Translations under genes and position numbers: made by a program | Shown here: piece by piece, positions 1-9,757 of the stretch | Layout: each line of letters opens with the position of its first letter | Position numbering within the stretch: the stretch's first letter is position 1 | Assembly (NCBI RefSeq): GCF_015624485.1 | Contig: NZ_CP061378.1 | Location: 3,534,001-3,598,000, forward strand | Origin: Bradyrhizobium genosp. L | Lineage (GTDB): Bacteria > Pseudomonadota > Alphaproteobacteria > Rhizobiales > Xanthobacteraceae | Length of the DNA: 64,000 bases | Direction of reading: 5' to 3' | Notes under the pieces: generated by a model | What the model saw: only the letters and a program-made list of their open reading frames with translations | Databases searched by the model: none | Told to the model about the DNA's origin: nothing

Positions 1-2
1 CG

Positions 3-3000
3 AGCAGCAGCGCCGTGGCGACCGCATCGGGCGGCGTCGTCACCGGGCTCACGCTCACCAATGCCGGCTCGGGTTATTCCAGCCTGCCGACGGTGACCTT
101 CTCCGGCGGTGGCGGCGGCGGCGCCAACATGACGCTGTCCGCGCCGATCGTCGTGGTCAACGGCGGTGCCGGGCAGTCGCTCACCACCCGGGGCCAGGTC
201 AGCCTGGTCACCGGCGCGGGGACCGCACCCGCAAGCGATCCGAGCAATATCGGCGGCTCGCTCGCCGTCACCGCCGCCTCGATCACCGACACCGCCACCA
301 TCCGTGCGCTGTCCGGCACCGTCAATCTGGCGGCATTTGCCGGCGACGTGGTGCTCGGGGCAGGGGCCGTCATCGACGCCTCCGGCTCGCGCATCCAGAT
401 CCTCGATCTCATCCAGGACACGCCGGGCGGCAATGTGCGGTTGATGTCGACATCAGGCAATGTCGTGATCGACCCCGGCGCCAGCGTGAGCGTGGCGGCG
501 GCCGGCAACGGCTTTGCCGGGTCGCTGTCGATCCTGGCTTCCAACACGGCGGTGCTCAACGGCACGCTCGACGGCCGCGCCGCCTTCAAGAGCGTCGGCG
601 GCGATTTCACGTTGCAGGCGGGCAGCATCGATCCGTCGAGCACCTTGCCGCTCGACGCCTTCGCCGGCAGCTTCACGGTCCGCCGCGCAACCGGCGACAT
701 CACCATCGACGGCACGCTGGTCTCCAATCAGGTTCTGCTGGTCGCCGACACCGGCAACGTCACTGTCAACGGCACCATCGATGCGAGCGGCGGCCGCGGC
801 CAGATCGCGCTGTATGGCGGGACCGGCGTCACGGTCAACGGCGGCGCCGTGCTCGATGTGTCCTGGCAGCCCTACGCCGCGAACGACCCGGCCTATGGCG
901 GCGGCACGTCGGGGCTGGTGCAGAAGGGCGGCACCATCACCCTCGGCACCACCGGCACGCCCGACGGCACGCTCAACGCCACCTACGGCTACCAGAACGT
1001 CACGACATCGGGCACGATCAACGTTGCCGACGGTGCCAGGTTCAACGTCAGCGGCGGCCCCGGCGGAAGCAACATCGACAACACCGGCGGCTCGGTGATC
1101 ATCCGCGCGCCGATCCTGACCGGCGGCAATGTCAATGCCAGCTTCAGCGGCACCGTCATCACCAACGCCGATGCATCCGGCAACGCCAGCGGTGGCGGCG
1201 TCGTGTTGAATGCCTATGCGGTGTGGAGCACCACTGACGGCTGCACGCTGGTCGCCGGCGGCTGCGGCGCGGTCGCCACGGTTGCGGCCTACAACGCGCT
1301 GACGCCGGACCAGCAGAAGCAGCTCAACCAGCATTTCGACGGCGTGATCGATCCGGCCGGCTTCTTCGATGCCACGCTCACCAATGGCAAGCCGAGCCAG
1401 ATCATCTTCGCCGACGGCAACGGCCTCTATCCGGTCTCGACGCCCGACGCGCCCGCGGCCGGGGCCTACATGCCGCACGTCGATTTCTACCAAAGCGTAT
1501 TGCAAAGCTTCGTCAACACGCCGTTCGACACGGCGGCGGTGACGGCGAACTTCGCCGGCGCCAGGCTGCAGGTCGGCGGCGGCGCCGCGGCGGCGCTGCC
1601 GTCGTCGATGCTGCATCTGCGGCCCGAGATCGACCTCGTCAATCCGAGCACGACCATCAACAACGGCAATATCACGGTCGCCAGCAACTGGAATTTCGGT
1701 TCCGGCGCCACGGTCGGCGGCACCACCACGCTCTACTACCGCACCACGGACGGCGGCGAGCCCGGCACGCTGCTGTTGCGCGCGCTCAACAACGTGCAGA
1801 TCAACGCCACGATCAGCGATGGCTTCTATCTGCCGAACAATCAACAGGCGCCTGGTCTCAGCGCGGCGCAAGCGTATCTCAATGAACAAGGAACGGATGC
1901 ATACGCGAACTATATCGCAATGTTTCCGGTTGACGCGACAGAGATACACTATAGTGCGTCGGTCGATGCATTGGTTCTTCTTGGCGTCGACCCGTCCCCG
2001 CTGGTGAATGCGGCGTTCTTCACGATTCCGGGCGTCTACAACGCCGACGTCGTGTTCGATACGCCGGTGCCAATGCAGAATTTCCATCTGCAGGCGCCCA
2101 TCACGATCACCAGCAACGACCCACAGGTGATCGATCAATACAACCAGTTCTACGCTCAATACGTGAACATGTATCACGCCTATATGATCGAGATCGTGCA
2201 GGGCAACACGAATGCTGGTTCCGCCATCTGGTCGGCTCTGGGAATCAGCGGAGCGTTTGGTGGCTACTACGCTTACAACGATGTGCTGACTGTCGTGGCT
2301 TCGCAAGGTGGTCCAGGACTCCTTCCGCCTATGCCCGTGGTGCCGCCAAGTGCAATGAGCCCATACCTCTACTACGACATCAAATCCGGAGCCCGACCTG
2401 GGAGCGGCACGGACTACGTGTCGCAATGGGAGAATTACTTCTTCGGCGTCCTCGATGTGAATATCCAGAATTACTATCCCCTTGCATCCAATTTCCTACC
2501 AAGCCCGCCCCCAAATTTGGCCGCGGCGGTGGGCGGGACGCCGACGCTTGCCAACGCGGCCGGGGTCGATATTCCGCTGTGCCTTGGCTGCTTCGCGGTT
2601 GCGCCGCCGTCCGCGCCGCCGGCCTATACGACGCTTTTCACGAGCACATACGCGCCGCCACCGCCGCCGTCGCCATCGACGGCGCCGCCCGCCAACCAGG
2701 TCGCCAACAATCCGGCGCTGTATCAGGGCACGCCGGCCTTCAACACCACCGCGGCGACGCCGCTGATGCAGGTTGGTCTCGGAGGAAGCAAGGGTTCGTT
2801 CTCCTACGACTTCGTCGCCGGCGCGTCGTTCCGCGCGGACAACACGCCGTCGGTCGATCCAAACGCGGTAATCCAGGTGTCGTCGCTTTCGTCGACGGTC
2901 ACCGGCAACGTCACGATCGACGGGCACACGTCGTATCAGGACTCCTTAGCCAAGAGCCTGGCCATCAACATCCCCACTCTGGTGCGCACCGGCACCGGCT

Positions 3001-5864
3001 CGATCACCATCGCAGCCGCCGGCAATGTCGAACTGCTCGATCAGATCGCGCCAGGTGCGGTCTATACCGCGGGTGCGCCCGCGGCCACGCCCTCGGACTT
3101 CAACGGGCCGACGCTGCCGACGTCGTATGCCAGCAATCCGAATGGCCTGCTCGGCACTCCGACCTGGGCCACCGGCGGTGGCGCGGTGACGGTGACGGCC
3201 GGCGGGTCGATCATCGGCATCGAGATGCCAACTGACACCGACGGCAGCCAGACCGGTATCGCCGGCGCTCCGACCGGGCAGTTGTGGAGCGCGTGGTACA
3301 TCCACTATGGCAAGTCGAACGGCAGTGCGACGCCGTTTGCGGCTTGCGTGGCCGCAGGCTCGGTCGCGTGCCAGACCGCGGCCTGGATCAACTACGCCAC
3401 CTTCTTCCAGGGCTTCGGCGCGCTGGGCGGCGGCAACATCACGCTATCGGCCGGGGCCGATGTCGTCGATATCGGCGCCTCGCTGCCGGAGACGCTGGTG
3501 GTCGGCGGCGGCTTTACCGCAGCCGATCCGGCGAAGGCGACCTATTATGGCGGAGGCAATCTCAGCGTCACGGCTGGCGGAAATCTCCAGAGCAGCGATT
3601 TCCTGGTCGGCCGCGGCGCCGGCCTGATCCGGGTCGGCGGAGCGGTCGAGGCCACCACCAGCAATCCGCTCAACCAGGGCAAGCCGACCAAGGGCATTTC
3701 GGTTGACCCCAACGTGAGACAAGTCACCGGCTCCTATGCGCTGCCGCTGCTGCTCGCGGTGCAGGATGGTTTCATTACGCTGACTGCCAACGGCTCGGTG
3801 ACGCTCGGTAACATATACGACCCTGCCTCATTGCCGCTGAATGCCTCCGCGCAGACGCCGGTCGGCTCTCTGCCCGGCGGGAGCAGCGGGATCTGGAGCA
3901 ACTTCTTCACCAGCTATGGTCCGGATAGCGGCGTTTCGCTGACCAGCCTCACCGGCGATGTGAACGCCCTGACTGTTTCTTCGTCGTCGTCGATCGGCGG
4001 TCTATTTGCGGTCAGGAACCCGACCGAAACTATTCAATACACGAGTATCGGGCAGTTGCTTCCTGCCACGCTCGATCTGTCGGCGCTGGGCGGCAACATG
4101 ACCGTCAACACCGCCTCGAACGGCAGCGGGGGTGTCGGAAACGCCAACTTGATGTCGTATCCCACCCAGACCGGAGACGATACCGGAACCCTCAACCTGA
4201 TCGCCTCCGGCTCCCTCAATCTTGGGTCTGGCTTCGCCATGCCCGATCTATCCGCACAATATATCGGCAATGCGAGCGCCCTGAACCTCTACATCAGTCC
4301 GCTCGGGATGCCGGCTCCCAACCTGACCCTGGCACTGCACGCGAACGATCCCGACCCGGTCATCATTGCCGCCGGCAAGGATCTCCGTCTCGTCGATCTC
4401 ACGGTGATCAAGCCGGCGCGGATCGAGGCCGGCAACAACATCAATGGCGTAGCAGCCGGGGGTGGTGGCGCGACATTCGTCGGCCAGAACAACAGCGTCT
4501 CCGACATCACCAGCATTGTCGCCGGCAACGATCTCGTAAACGGCTCCTACGTGCTCTATGGCCCCGGCACTTTCGTGTTGCAGGCGGGACACGACCTTGG
4601 GCCGTTTGCGCAGTCGCCTGCTGCGCTAACAGCGAACCAGAGCGCAACTGGGGGCGTGGCCACGCTCGGCAATGGCAGCGCGTTGGGCAACTCGTTCGTG
4701 GGCCTCTTCACCAAGCCCTATCTGCCGGCGCAAGGTGCCGAGGTCGATCTACAGTTCGGTGTCAAGCCGGGCATCGACTATGCGGCGGCGATTGCGCAAT
4801 ACGTCAATCCGGCGGTGGCCGGCACCGGGGGCATCGACTTCCTCAGCGACATCGCTGCGATCCTCGGACAATCGCGAGACCAGGCCTGGGCGACCTTCCA
4901 GGGCCTTTCGCAGGCGCGGCAGCAGCTTTTGGTCAACCGTGCCTTCCTCGACTTCGTCATCCAGGTGGGCAAGGACTACAAGAATTCGGCGAGCCCCTAT
5001 TTCGGGCAGTATGCGCGCGCCTATACCGCGATCTCCACCCTGTTCCCGGCGGGCCTCGGCTACACTGACAACAGCCTGAGTGTCGACGGCAATGCCGCGC
5101 CGAAGGTCGCGACCGGCAAGCTCAACATTGCCGGCTCCGTGCTCGAGACCCAGATGGGCGGCGACATCAACGTCATCGGGCCCGGCGGCGGCATCAATGT
5201 CGGGCACACCTCGCTCGACAGGCTGGCGCCGAACCAGGAGGGCATCCTGACGGTTGCCGGGGGCGATATCCGTGCCTTCGCCGACGACTCGATTCTGATC
5301 AACCAGAGCCGCATCATGACCGAGCAGGGCGGCAATATCGGCCTGTTCGTTGCGAACGGCGACATCAATGCAGGCTCCGGGCCGAAGACCTACGTCTCCA
5401 GCCCCTCGGTCAGCGAAATCTGCACGGTCGGCGGCTACTGCTATACCAACCCGCAAGGTTTGGTCACCGGTGCCGGCATCGCGGCGCTGCTGACGCTGCC
5501 GGGGCAGGATCCGACCAGGAGCAACGTCACGCTGATCGCGCCGCGCGGCACCATCGACCTCGGCTCGGCGGGTGTTCGCGGCAATGACGTCGTGTTCGTG
5601 GCGCTGGTCGTTCTCAACGCGTTCAACGTCCAGGCGACCGGCAACGTGGCAGGCCTTGCCTTCACGCAGCCACCCAGCACCGCGCTGACGGCGGTCAACA
5701 ACAACGCGACCGCCGCGACCCAGCAAGCCGGCCAGCCGACCCAGAGCAAGACCAACGATCAGCCGTCCATCATCATCGTCGAGGTGCTGGGCTATGGCGG
5801 CAGCGGGGGTGATGACGCGGCGCCGGACAACAGCGACGACGATCGCCGCAAGAAGAAGCAGTAA
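3..5864 (+). CDS. Filamentous-haemagglutinin-like giant exoprotein (5' truncated by window)
   Basis: This is the C-terminal part (at least 1949 residues) of a large secreted adhesin or exoprotein. The reading frame is open to the window edge, so the GTG at 15 is unlikely to be the true start, and the signal peptide and TPS secretion domain must lie upstream. The sequence is dominated by Gly/Asn/Thr/Val-rich repeats of the type GGNITLSAG and GSVTLGN, typical of a right-handed beta-helix. The C-terminal half resembles the DUF3739 filamentous-haemagglutinin family. It ends in an acidic-then-basic tail (GGDDAAPDNSDDDRRKKKQ) with no autotransporter barrel, so export would need a TpsB partner, which is not in the window. 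Residues about 600-835 are Tyr-rich and lower in GC than the rest. The exact substrate or receptor cannot be inferred. Confidence 0.85.
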   Translation, partial: SSSAVATASGGVVTGLTLTNAGSGYSSLPTVTFSGGGGGGANMTLSAPIVVVNGGAGQSLTTRGQVSLVTGAGTAPASDPSNIGGSLAVTAASITDTATIRALSGTVNLAAFAGDVVLGAGAVIDASGSRIQILDLIQDTPGGNVRLMSTSGNVVIDPGASVSVAAAGNGFAGSLSILASNTAVLNGTLDGRAAFKSVGGDFTLQAGSIDPSSTLPLDAFAGSFTVRRATGDITIDGTLVSNQVLLVADTGNVTVNGTIDASGGRGQIALYGGTGVTVNGGAVLDVSWQPYAANDPAYGGGTSGLVQKGGTITLGTTGTPDGTLNATYGYQNVTTSGTINVADGARFNVSGGPGGSNIDNTGGSVIIRAPILTGGNVNASFSGTVITNADASGNASGGGVVLNAYAVWSTTDGCTLVAGGCGAVATVAAYNALTPDQQKQLNQHFDGVIDPAGFFDATLTNGKPSQIIFADGNGLYPVSTPDAPAAGAYMPHVDFYQSVLQSFVNTPFDTAAVTANFAGARLQVGGGAAAALPSSMLHLRPEIDLVNPSTTINNGNITVASNWNFGSGATVGGTTTLYYRTTDGGEPGTLLLRALNNVQINATISDGFYLPNNQQAPGLSAAQAYLNEQGTDAYANYIAMFPVDATEIHYSASVDALVLLGVDPSPLVNAAFFTIPGVYNADVVFDTPVPMQNFHLQAPITITSNDPQVIDQYNQFYAQYVNMYHAYMIEIVQGNTNAGSAIWSALGISGAFGGYYAYNDVLTVVASQGGPGLLPPMPVVPPSAMSPYLYYDIKSGARPGSGTDYVSQWENYFFGVLDVNIQNYYPLASNFLPSPPPNLAAAVGGTPTLANAAGVDIPLCLGCFAVAPPSAPPAYTTLFTSTYAPPPPPSPSTAPPANQVANNPALYQGTPAFNTTAATPLMQVGLGGSKGSFSYDFVAGASFRADNTPSVDPNAVIQVSSLSSTVTGNVTIDGHTSYQDSLAKSLAINIPTLVRTGTGSITIAAAGNVELLDQIAPGAVYTAGAPAATPSDFNGPTLPTSYASNPNGLLGTPTWATGGGAVTVTAGGSIIGIEMPTDTDGSQTGIAGAPTGQLWSAWYIHYGKSNGSATPFAACVAAGSVACQTAAWINYATFFQGFGALGGGNITLSAGADVVDIGASLPETLVVGGGFTAADPAKATYYGGGNLSVTAGGNLQSSDFLVGRGAGLIRVGGAVEATTSNPLNQGKPTKGISVDPNVRQVTGSYALPLLLAVQDGFITLTANGSVTLGNIYDPASLPLNASAQTPVGSLPGGSSGIWSNFFTSYGPDSGVSLTSLTGDVNALTVSSSSSIGGLFAVRNPTETIQYTSIGQLLPATLDLSALGGNMTVNTASNGSGGVGNANLMSYPTQTGDDTGTLNLIASGSLNLGSGFAMPDLSAQYIGNASALNLYISPLGMPAPNLTLALHANDPDPVIIAAGKDLRLVDLTVIKPARIEAGNNINGVAAGGGGATFVGQNNSVSDITSIVAGNDLVNGSYVLYGPGTFVLQAGHDLGPFAQSPAALTANQSATGGVATLGNGSALGNSFVGLFTKPYLPAQGAEVDLQFGVKPGIDYAAAIAQYVNPAVAGTGGIDFLSDIAAILGQSRDQAWATFQGLSQARQQLLVNRAFLDFVIQVGKDYKNSASPYFGQYARAYTAISTLFPAGLGYTDNSLSVDGNAAPKVATGKLNIAGSVLETQMGGDINVIGPGGGINVGHTSLDRLAPNQEGILTVAGGDIRAFADDSILINQSRIMTEQGGNIGLFVANGDINAGSGPKTYVSSPSVSEICTVGGYCYTNPQGLVTGAGIAALLTLPGQDPTRSNVTLIAPRGTIDLGSAGVRGNDVVFVALVVLNAFNVQATGNVAGLAFTQPPSTALTAVNNNATAATQQAGQPTQSKTNDQPSIIIVEVLGYGGSGGDDAAPDNSDDDRRKKKQ

Positions 5865-5883
5865 ACGGTCGGAAAATGCCGTC

Positions 5884-6004
5884 CGTCATTGCGATCCAAC
5901 GGGTCGGCGCAAAGCGCCGCCCGATGACAGGCTCAGCGAAGCAATCCATGCCACCAGGTGACGAGATATGGATTGCTTCGTCGCTACCGCTCCTCGCAAT
6001 GACG
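5884..6004. repeat. Intergenic inverted repeat, Bradyrhizobium type (CGTCATTGCGA)
   Basis: Perfect outer arms CGTCATTGCGA (5884-5894) and TCGCAATGACG (5994-6004) enclose inner arms GAAGCAATCCAT (5938-5949) and ATGGATTGCTTC (5968-5979). It fills the gap between the exoprotein and the FkbM gene and supplies a false upstream ATG (5968) in frame with that gene. Confidence 0.85.
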
Positions 6005-6018
6005 GGGATGGAGGTCTC

Positions 6019-6960
6019 ATGACGTCGTCCAAGTCGATGGCGACTGCGCCATCTGTTCCGACTGCAGAGAGCGATCCGCTGTGGGCGCTGCTGGCGCCCG
6101 AGCGTCTCACCACCATCGTGGATATCGGTGCCAACCCGATCGGCGCCGACCTGCCTTACAAGCCGATGCTGGAGAGGCGGCTCTGCCGCTTGTTCGGATT
6201 CGAGCCGCAGCGCGCGGCGCTGGCCGAGCTGAACGCCCGCAAGAGTGAGCTCGAGACTTATCTGCCCTATGTCGTCGGCAATGGCGAGCAGGCCCGCCTG
6301 CGCGAATGCGCCTCGCCGGGGATGACAAGCCTGCTCGAGCCCGATCGCAACATGCTCAAGCACTTTCCCGGATTTCTCGAATGGGGGCGCGTCGTCGCCG
6401 ACAGCAGGATCGAGACCCGCAAGCTCGACGATATCGGCGAGATCGACGCGATGGATTACCTCAAGATCGACGTGCAGGGGTCGGAGCTCGCGATCTTCCA
6501 GGGCGGCCGTCGCCGCCTTGCCGACGCCGTCATCGTCCAGACCGAGGTTTCGTTCCTGCCGTTCTACAAGAAGCAACCGCCGTTCGGCGAGATCGACCTC
6601 GAGCTGCGCAGCCAGGGCTTCGTTCCCCACAGCCTGGCCTCGATCGACCGCCGGATGATCTGGCCGTTGGTCGGTCCCGACAAGTTCGCGGCGATCAATC
6701 AGCTGGTCGAGGCCGACGCGGTCTATGTGCGCGACTTCACCAGGGCCGACGACATCGGCACCGAGCAGCTCAAGCATCTCGCCTTGTCGGCCCATCACTG
6801 CTACGGATCGCACGACCTCGCGGCGCTTTGCGTCCAGCATCTGATCAATCGCAAGGCGGTCGTCCCCGAAGCGGGCAGCCGCTATCTCGATCTGGTCCGC
6901 GCCACGCGCGCCGGCGCCGAGCTTCGCGCCGTCATGCAGGTGCCGCCGGCGACGACGTGA
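6019..6960 (+). CDS. FkbM family SAM-dependent methyltransferase
   Basis: This 313-residue protein is probably a cytoplasmic methyltransferase that modifies a glycan or small hydroxyl substrate. It shows the SAM-binding motif DIGANPIG near residue 36, the acidic loop FGFEPQ, and the FkbM signature DYLKIDVQGSELAIFQGG in the middle. The start at 6019 is chosen because GGAGG lies just upstream. The longer frame from 5968 reads through an intergenic repeat and should not be used. It lies directly downstream of the giant exoprotein and upstream of glycosyltransferase genes, so a role in decorating surface glycans or glycoproteins is a reasonable inference, but the acceptor is unknown. Confidence 0.85.
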   Translation: MTSSKSMATAPSVPTAESDPLWALLAPERLTTIVDIGANPIGADLPYKPMLERRLCRLFGFEPQRAALAELNARKSELETYLPYVVGNGEQARLRECASPGMTSLLEPDRNMLKHFPGFLEWGRVVADSRIETRKLDDIGEIDAMDYLKIDVQGSELAIFQGGRRRLADAVIVQTEVSFLPFYKKQPPFGEIDLELRSQGFVPHSLASIDRRMIWPLVGPDKFAAINQLVEADAVYVRDFTRADDIGTEQLKHLALSAHHCYGSHDLAALCVQHLINRKAVVPEAGSRYLDLVRATRAGAELRAVMQVPPATT

Positions 6961-7000
6961 AGGGCGTTGCTTGCGCGGCGTCGCGTCGGTGACGCACTGC

Positions 7001-7106
7001 CGTCATTCCGGGCGGCGCGAAGCGACGAGCCCGGAATCCATCGTTCCATTGATGCCGCGGCCTGATGGATTCCGGGCTCGCGACTTCGTCGCGCCCCGGA
7101 ATGACG
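7001..7106. repeat. Intergenic inverted repeat (CGTCATTCCGGG type)
   Basis: CGTCATTCCGGG at 7001 is matched by CCCCGGAATGACG ending at 7106. Internal arms CGAGCCCGGAATCCAT and ATGGATTCCGGGCTCG make a long hairpin. The same family recurs at 51376-51456. Confidence 0.85.
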
Positions 7107-7138
7107 GTGGATGGACTTGGTCCGGTGATCATCGCCGA

Positions 7139-7175
7139 TAAAAAAACGGCCGGGTCTCGATCGAGGCCCGGCCGC
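7139..7175 (-). terminator. Rho-independent terminator of the first PstS-like gene
   Basis: Read on the minus strand, a near-perfect GC-rich hairpin (arms CGGCCGGGCCTC / GAGACCCGGCCG, 7147-7174) is followed by a run of six T. It lies 60 bases after the stop at 7236. A second palindrome, 7185-7213 (GATCGTGATCCGAA and its complement), sits between the gene and this hairpin. Confidence 0.85.
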
Positions 7176-7235
7176 CGAAGTCTTGATCGTGATCCGAAAT
7201 TCGGATCACGATCTCATGTGCGTTTGCTTCCGCGC

Positions 7236-9203
7236 TTACTTCGCGCCGCCGATGACACCTTGGCAGCCGTCGGTCTGCGCACCCGATGCATTGTACGCCG
7301 CGATCGCGGTCGGCAGGCCGCCCGCAGCACTCGGCCGCAGGTAGGCGCCGATGACATTGCTCGCCCAGCCGCCGTCGAGCTCGTGGAAGCCGTTGTTACG
7401 GATGACTTGTGCGACATCGGGATCATACCCGGGTGAAGTGGCATTCGACGTCGCCGGGTTGTAGGGCGGCAGCGCGCTGATCGATCCAGCGTAGAGCCAG
7501 GCCAGCCAGTTCTTCAGTGTCGGCACCCGGACGCCGCTGCCGTCGCTGTAACAGCTGTAGACGTTGGCGTAGCTCACGCCCGTGAGCGCATAGTCGTTGG
7601 GCGATACAATCGGGATGCCGATCACGGACAGGCCGCTGTAGTCGACGCCGCCGATCACGGTCCCTGCGGCGTAAAGCTGCCCGTAGATATTCCAGGCATT
7701 GTAGCTACCGCTCAGCGGCGGAGGCGTGAGGCCGCTGAAGGCTTGCGCGACATTGTCTGGTGTCGGCGGGACGAAGTTCTGACCGGTCTGGCCGGGATGA
7801 TAGACGCCGAGCAGGCGAAGTACTTCGTTCTGGATGCTGGCCGAGAGCGGAGCCGCGGCCGAAACCGTGTTGCCCGCGATTTCCTCGGTCACGGTCTGCG
7901 CATAGGGCTGGGTGAAGTCGGCGCTGAGATAGCCGATCCGGCCGGCGAAGTTCGAGCCGGTTCCGATCTTCAGCGCTTCGTGGTTGCTGCCGGAGGCGCT
8001 GATCCAGCGCGGATCGGGTCGCTCGGCATCGTCGTCCACATCGTATGGATCGCTGTTGTCGGACGCCTTCACCGCCTTGATGTTGCCGAGCAGTTTGGAG
8101 AATTTGCTCGAGGGCAGGTTTGCGGTGGTGCTGCCGCCAACACCGACGCCGGTGAAGATCTTCTTGTAGTTGTAGGTGCCGGTCGGATCGAGCAGCGGGC
8201 ACATGTTGGCGAGATAGTTGGTGAGGATGTAGCTCGCGCCGGCATCATCCGCACGATAGACCACCTTGATCGGCAGGCGGCCGCTGGTATAGGCGACCGG
8301 GGTCAGGCTGCCGTTGGTGTTGTCGTCATAGAAGTGCTGGAACTGCTGCACACCGTTCTGGTCCAGGTAGGGGATCAGCGTCGAGGTGTCGTGCCAGTCC
8401 GTCACGGTCGCGGAGAAGATCGCGCAGAGCTGCGCGGTCGAGAGCTGGATCGCGCCGCCGGCCTGGGTGTTCGGCGACAACGCCGACTGGTTGGTCCAGG
8501 TGACGCCCGAGGCGGAGTTCGCGGTGTTGACCGCGATCGCGACCGGGACCTCCATCGCGGGGATCTGGATCGGCGCGCCGACGGCAGTGGTGCTGAAGCT
8601 CGCGGCCGAGCTGTTCAGCGCGGCGATCAGCAGCGTGTTCTGCCAGTTGGTCGACGGCAGGAAATTGCTGAACGAGACGGTGGTCAGGCTCGCGATCGAG
8701 CTGGCGAGCGGCAGGTCGCTGGTGGCGAAATCGATCCGCGGATACGGATAGGTCTTGAAGTTCGCATTGGCGGTGTCGCGGAACGGCGGCTTGGCCGACG
8801 GCTTGCGCACCAGCGCCGGTGCGGAATCCGGGCTGCCGCGGAACAGCTGGTGCGGATCGTTGGCGATATAGGCGCGCTGGCCGTTGCCGGCGCCGACCGC
8901 GGCGAACATCCCCTCGACGGCGGTGGAGAACTGCGTGCAGCTCGTCGGCAGCAGGTTCGGGCTCGGCGGCGCGATGGTGAAGCCCGATGAGAAGGTCTGG
9001 CCGTCGTTGGCCACCGTGGTGCCGGCATAGCAGTCGAACAGCTGGCGCAGCGCCAGCGACGACAGCGTGCTGCCGCCGCCGTAGATGCCGTTGGAGATCG
9101 TGGTCTGCGCCGCAGCCGGCTGCTGCGTGCCGAGGATGGCCGCTGCCGACAGCACGACCAGCGAGGTCGAGCCCAGCAGGCGCCCGAAGGATGTCGTCTT
9201 CAT
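7236..9203 (-). CDS. Secreted PstS-like substrate-binding protein, paralogue 1
   Basis: This 655-residue protein has a clear Sec signal peptide (MKTTSFGRLL through PAAAQ). It has periplasmic-binding-protein features of the PstS type: GGSTLSSLALRQLFDCY near the mature N-terminus, a QLCAIFSATVTDW segment, and a YRADDAGASYILTNYL segment resembling the phosphate-binding S-G-T loop. At about twice the usual PstS length it is not a standard ABC component, and no Pst permease or ATPase is nearby. The start at 9203 is preferred because AGGGAG precedes it; an in-frame extension to 9347 lacks signal-peptide logic. It is paralogous to the protein at 9758-11668. Location beside a type II secretion operon suggests an extracellular or surface substrate, as inference only. 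Confidence 0.8.
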   Translation of the reverse strand: MKTTSFGRLLGSTSLVVLSAAAILGTQQPAAAQTTISNGIYGGGSTLSSLALRQLFDCYAGTTVANDGQTFSSGFTIAPPSPNLLPTSCTQFSTAVEGMFAAVGAGNGQRAYIANDPHQLFRGSPDSAPALVRKPSAKPPFRDTANANFKTYPYPRIDFATSDLPLASSIASLTTVSFSNFLPSTNWQNTLLIAALNSSAASFSTTAVGAPIQIPAMEVPVAIAVNTANSASGVTWTNQSALSPNTQAGGAIQLSTAQLCAIFSATVTDWHDTSTLIPYLDQNGVQQFQHFYDDNTNGSLTPVAYTSGRLPIKVVYRADDAGASYILTNYLANMCPLLDPTGTYNYKKIFTGVGVGGSTTANLPSSKFSKLLGNIKAVKASDNSDPYDVDDDAERPDPRWISASGSNHEALKIGTGSNFAGRIGYLSADFTQPYAQTVTEEIAGNTVSAAAPLSASIQNEVLRLLGVYHPGQTGQNFVPPTPDNVAQAFSGLTPPPLSGSYNAWNIYGQLYAAGTVIGGVDYSGLSVIGIPIVSPNDYALTGVSYANVYSCYSDGSGVRVPTLKNWLAWLYAGSISALPPYNPATSNATSPGYDPDVAQVIRNNGFHELDGGWASNVIGAYLRPSAAGGLPTAIAAYNASGAQTDGCQGVIGGAK

Positions 9204-9401
9204 GTTCTTAACTCCCTGTTTGACGATGTGATGCGGCGCCGCGCGACCTGCCTCGTGGTCCCGGGACCGAAAGATCTTGCTCGTTGCGATGACGTGGAAA
9301 GCGATGAAGAAGACCTTCGCGGAAGTCCGTAAAACATGGTGCAGCAAGACGCGCAGGGCAGAACCCTCCGCGCCGTGTCGACGTCGACGCCAGTGCAGTG
9401 C

Positions 9402-9418
9402 TCACACCTCTTAGACAA
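9402..9418 (-). promoter_or_regulatory. Shared upstream motif, copy 1
   Basis: On the minus strand this reads TTGTCTAAGAGGTGTGA, about 200 bases upstream of the start of PstS-like paralogue 1. Fifteen of 17 positions match the motif upstream of paralogue 2, while the surrounding DNA is not obviously alignable. It could be a promoter element or activator site. Confidence 0.45.
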
Positions 9419-9692
9419 TTTGAATCGAGGCGAAGCGCAGCGGTGTTCGCCTTATTTTCGCAACTGCCGGCATCACGCACGGCGTTCGCGGGATCGCATT
9501 CTTTGCGTGTTGTCGCGGATGATAGTTCGAGGCCGGCAATCGACGATTACGCGAGTCGTCGCTGCAAATTCGTACCGCGCACCGAAGTCGGCCTTTGCTG
9601 GTTCGTTCAGACGAGCTGAACGGGGGGACTAAGGTCTGCTCAGGTATTTCATGCCCGAAGCGTCATTTGCGGTGACGCCTTGCGTGGCTGTT
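9419..9692. other. Intergenic region without a supported gene
   Basis: This stretch lies between the upstream motif of paralogue 1 and the terminator of paralogue 2. It contains only short overlapping frames with no recognisable protein and less GC-rich patches. No RNA gene was recognised. Confidence 0.5.
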
Positions 9693-9728
9693 GAAAAAAG
9701 CCGGGCGCCCCGATGGAGGCGCCCGGCC
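9693..9728 (-). terminator. Rho-independent terminator of the second PstS-like gene
   Basis: Minus-strand hairpin with 10-bp perfect arms (GCCGGGCGCC / GGCGCCCGGC, 9700-9727) followed by six T, about 30 bases beyond the stop at 9758. Confidence 0.88.
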
Positions 9729-9757
9729 GTGTTGTCGTTCGACGTCAGTCGGTCAGC

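Noticed and set aside
453..2426. 657-residue open frame on the minus strand inside the exoprotein gene
   Set aside because: Arg/Ala/Asp/Gly-rich composition typical of antisense frames in GC-rich coding DNA; the plus-strand exoprotein frame is continuous and family-like.
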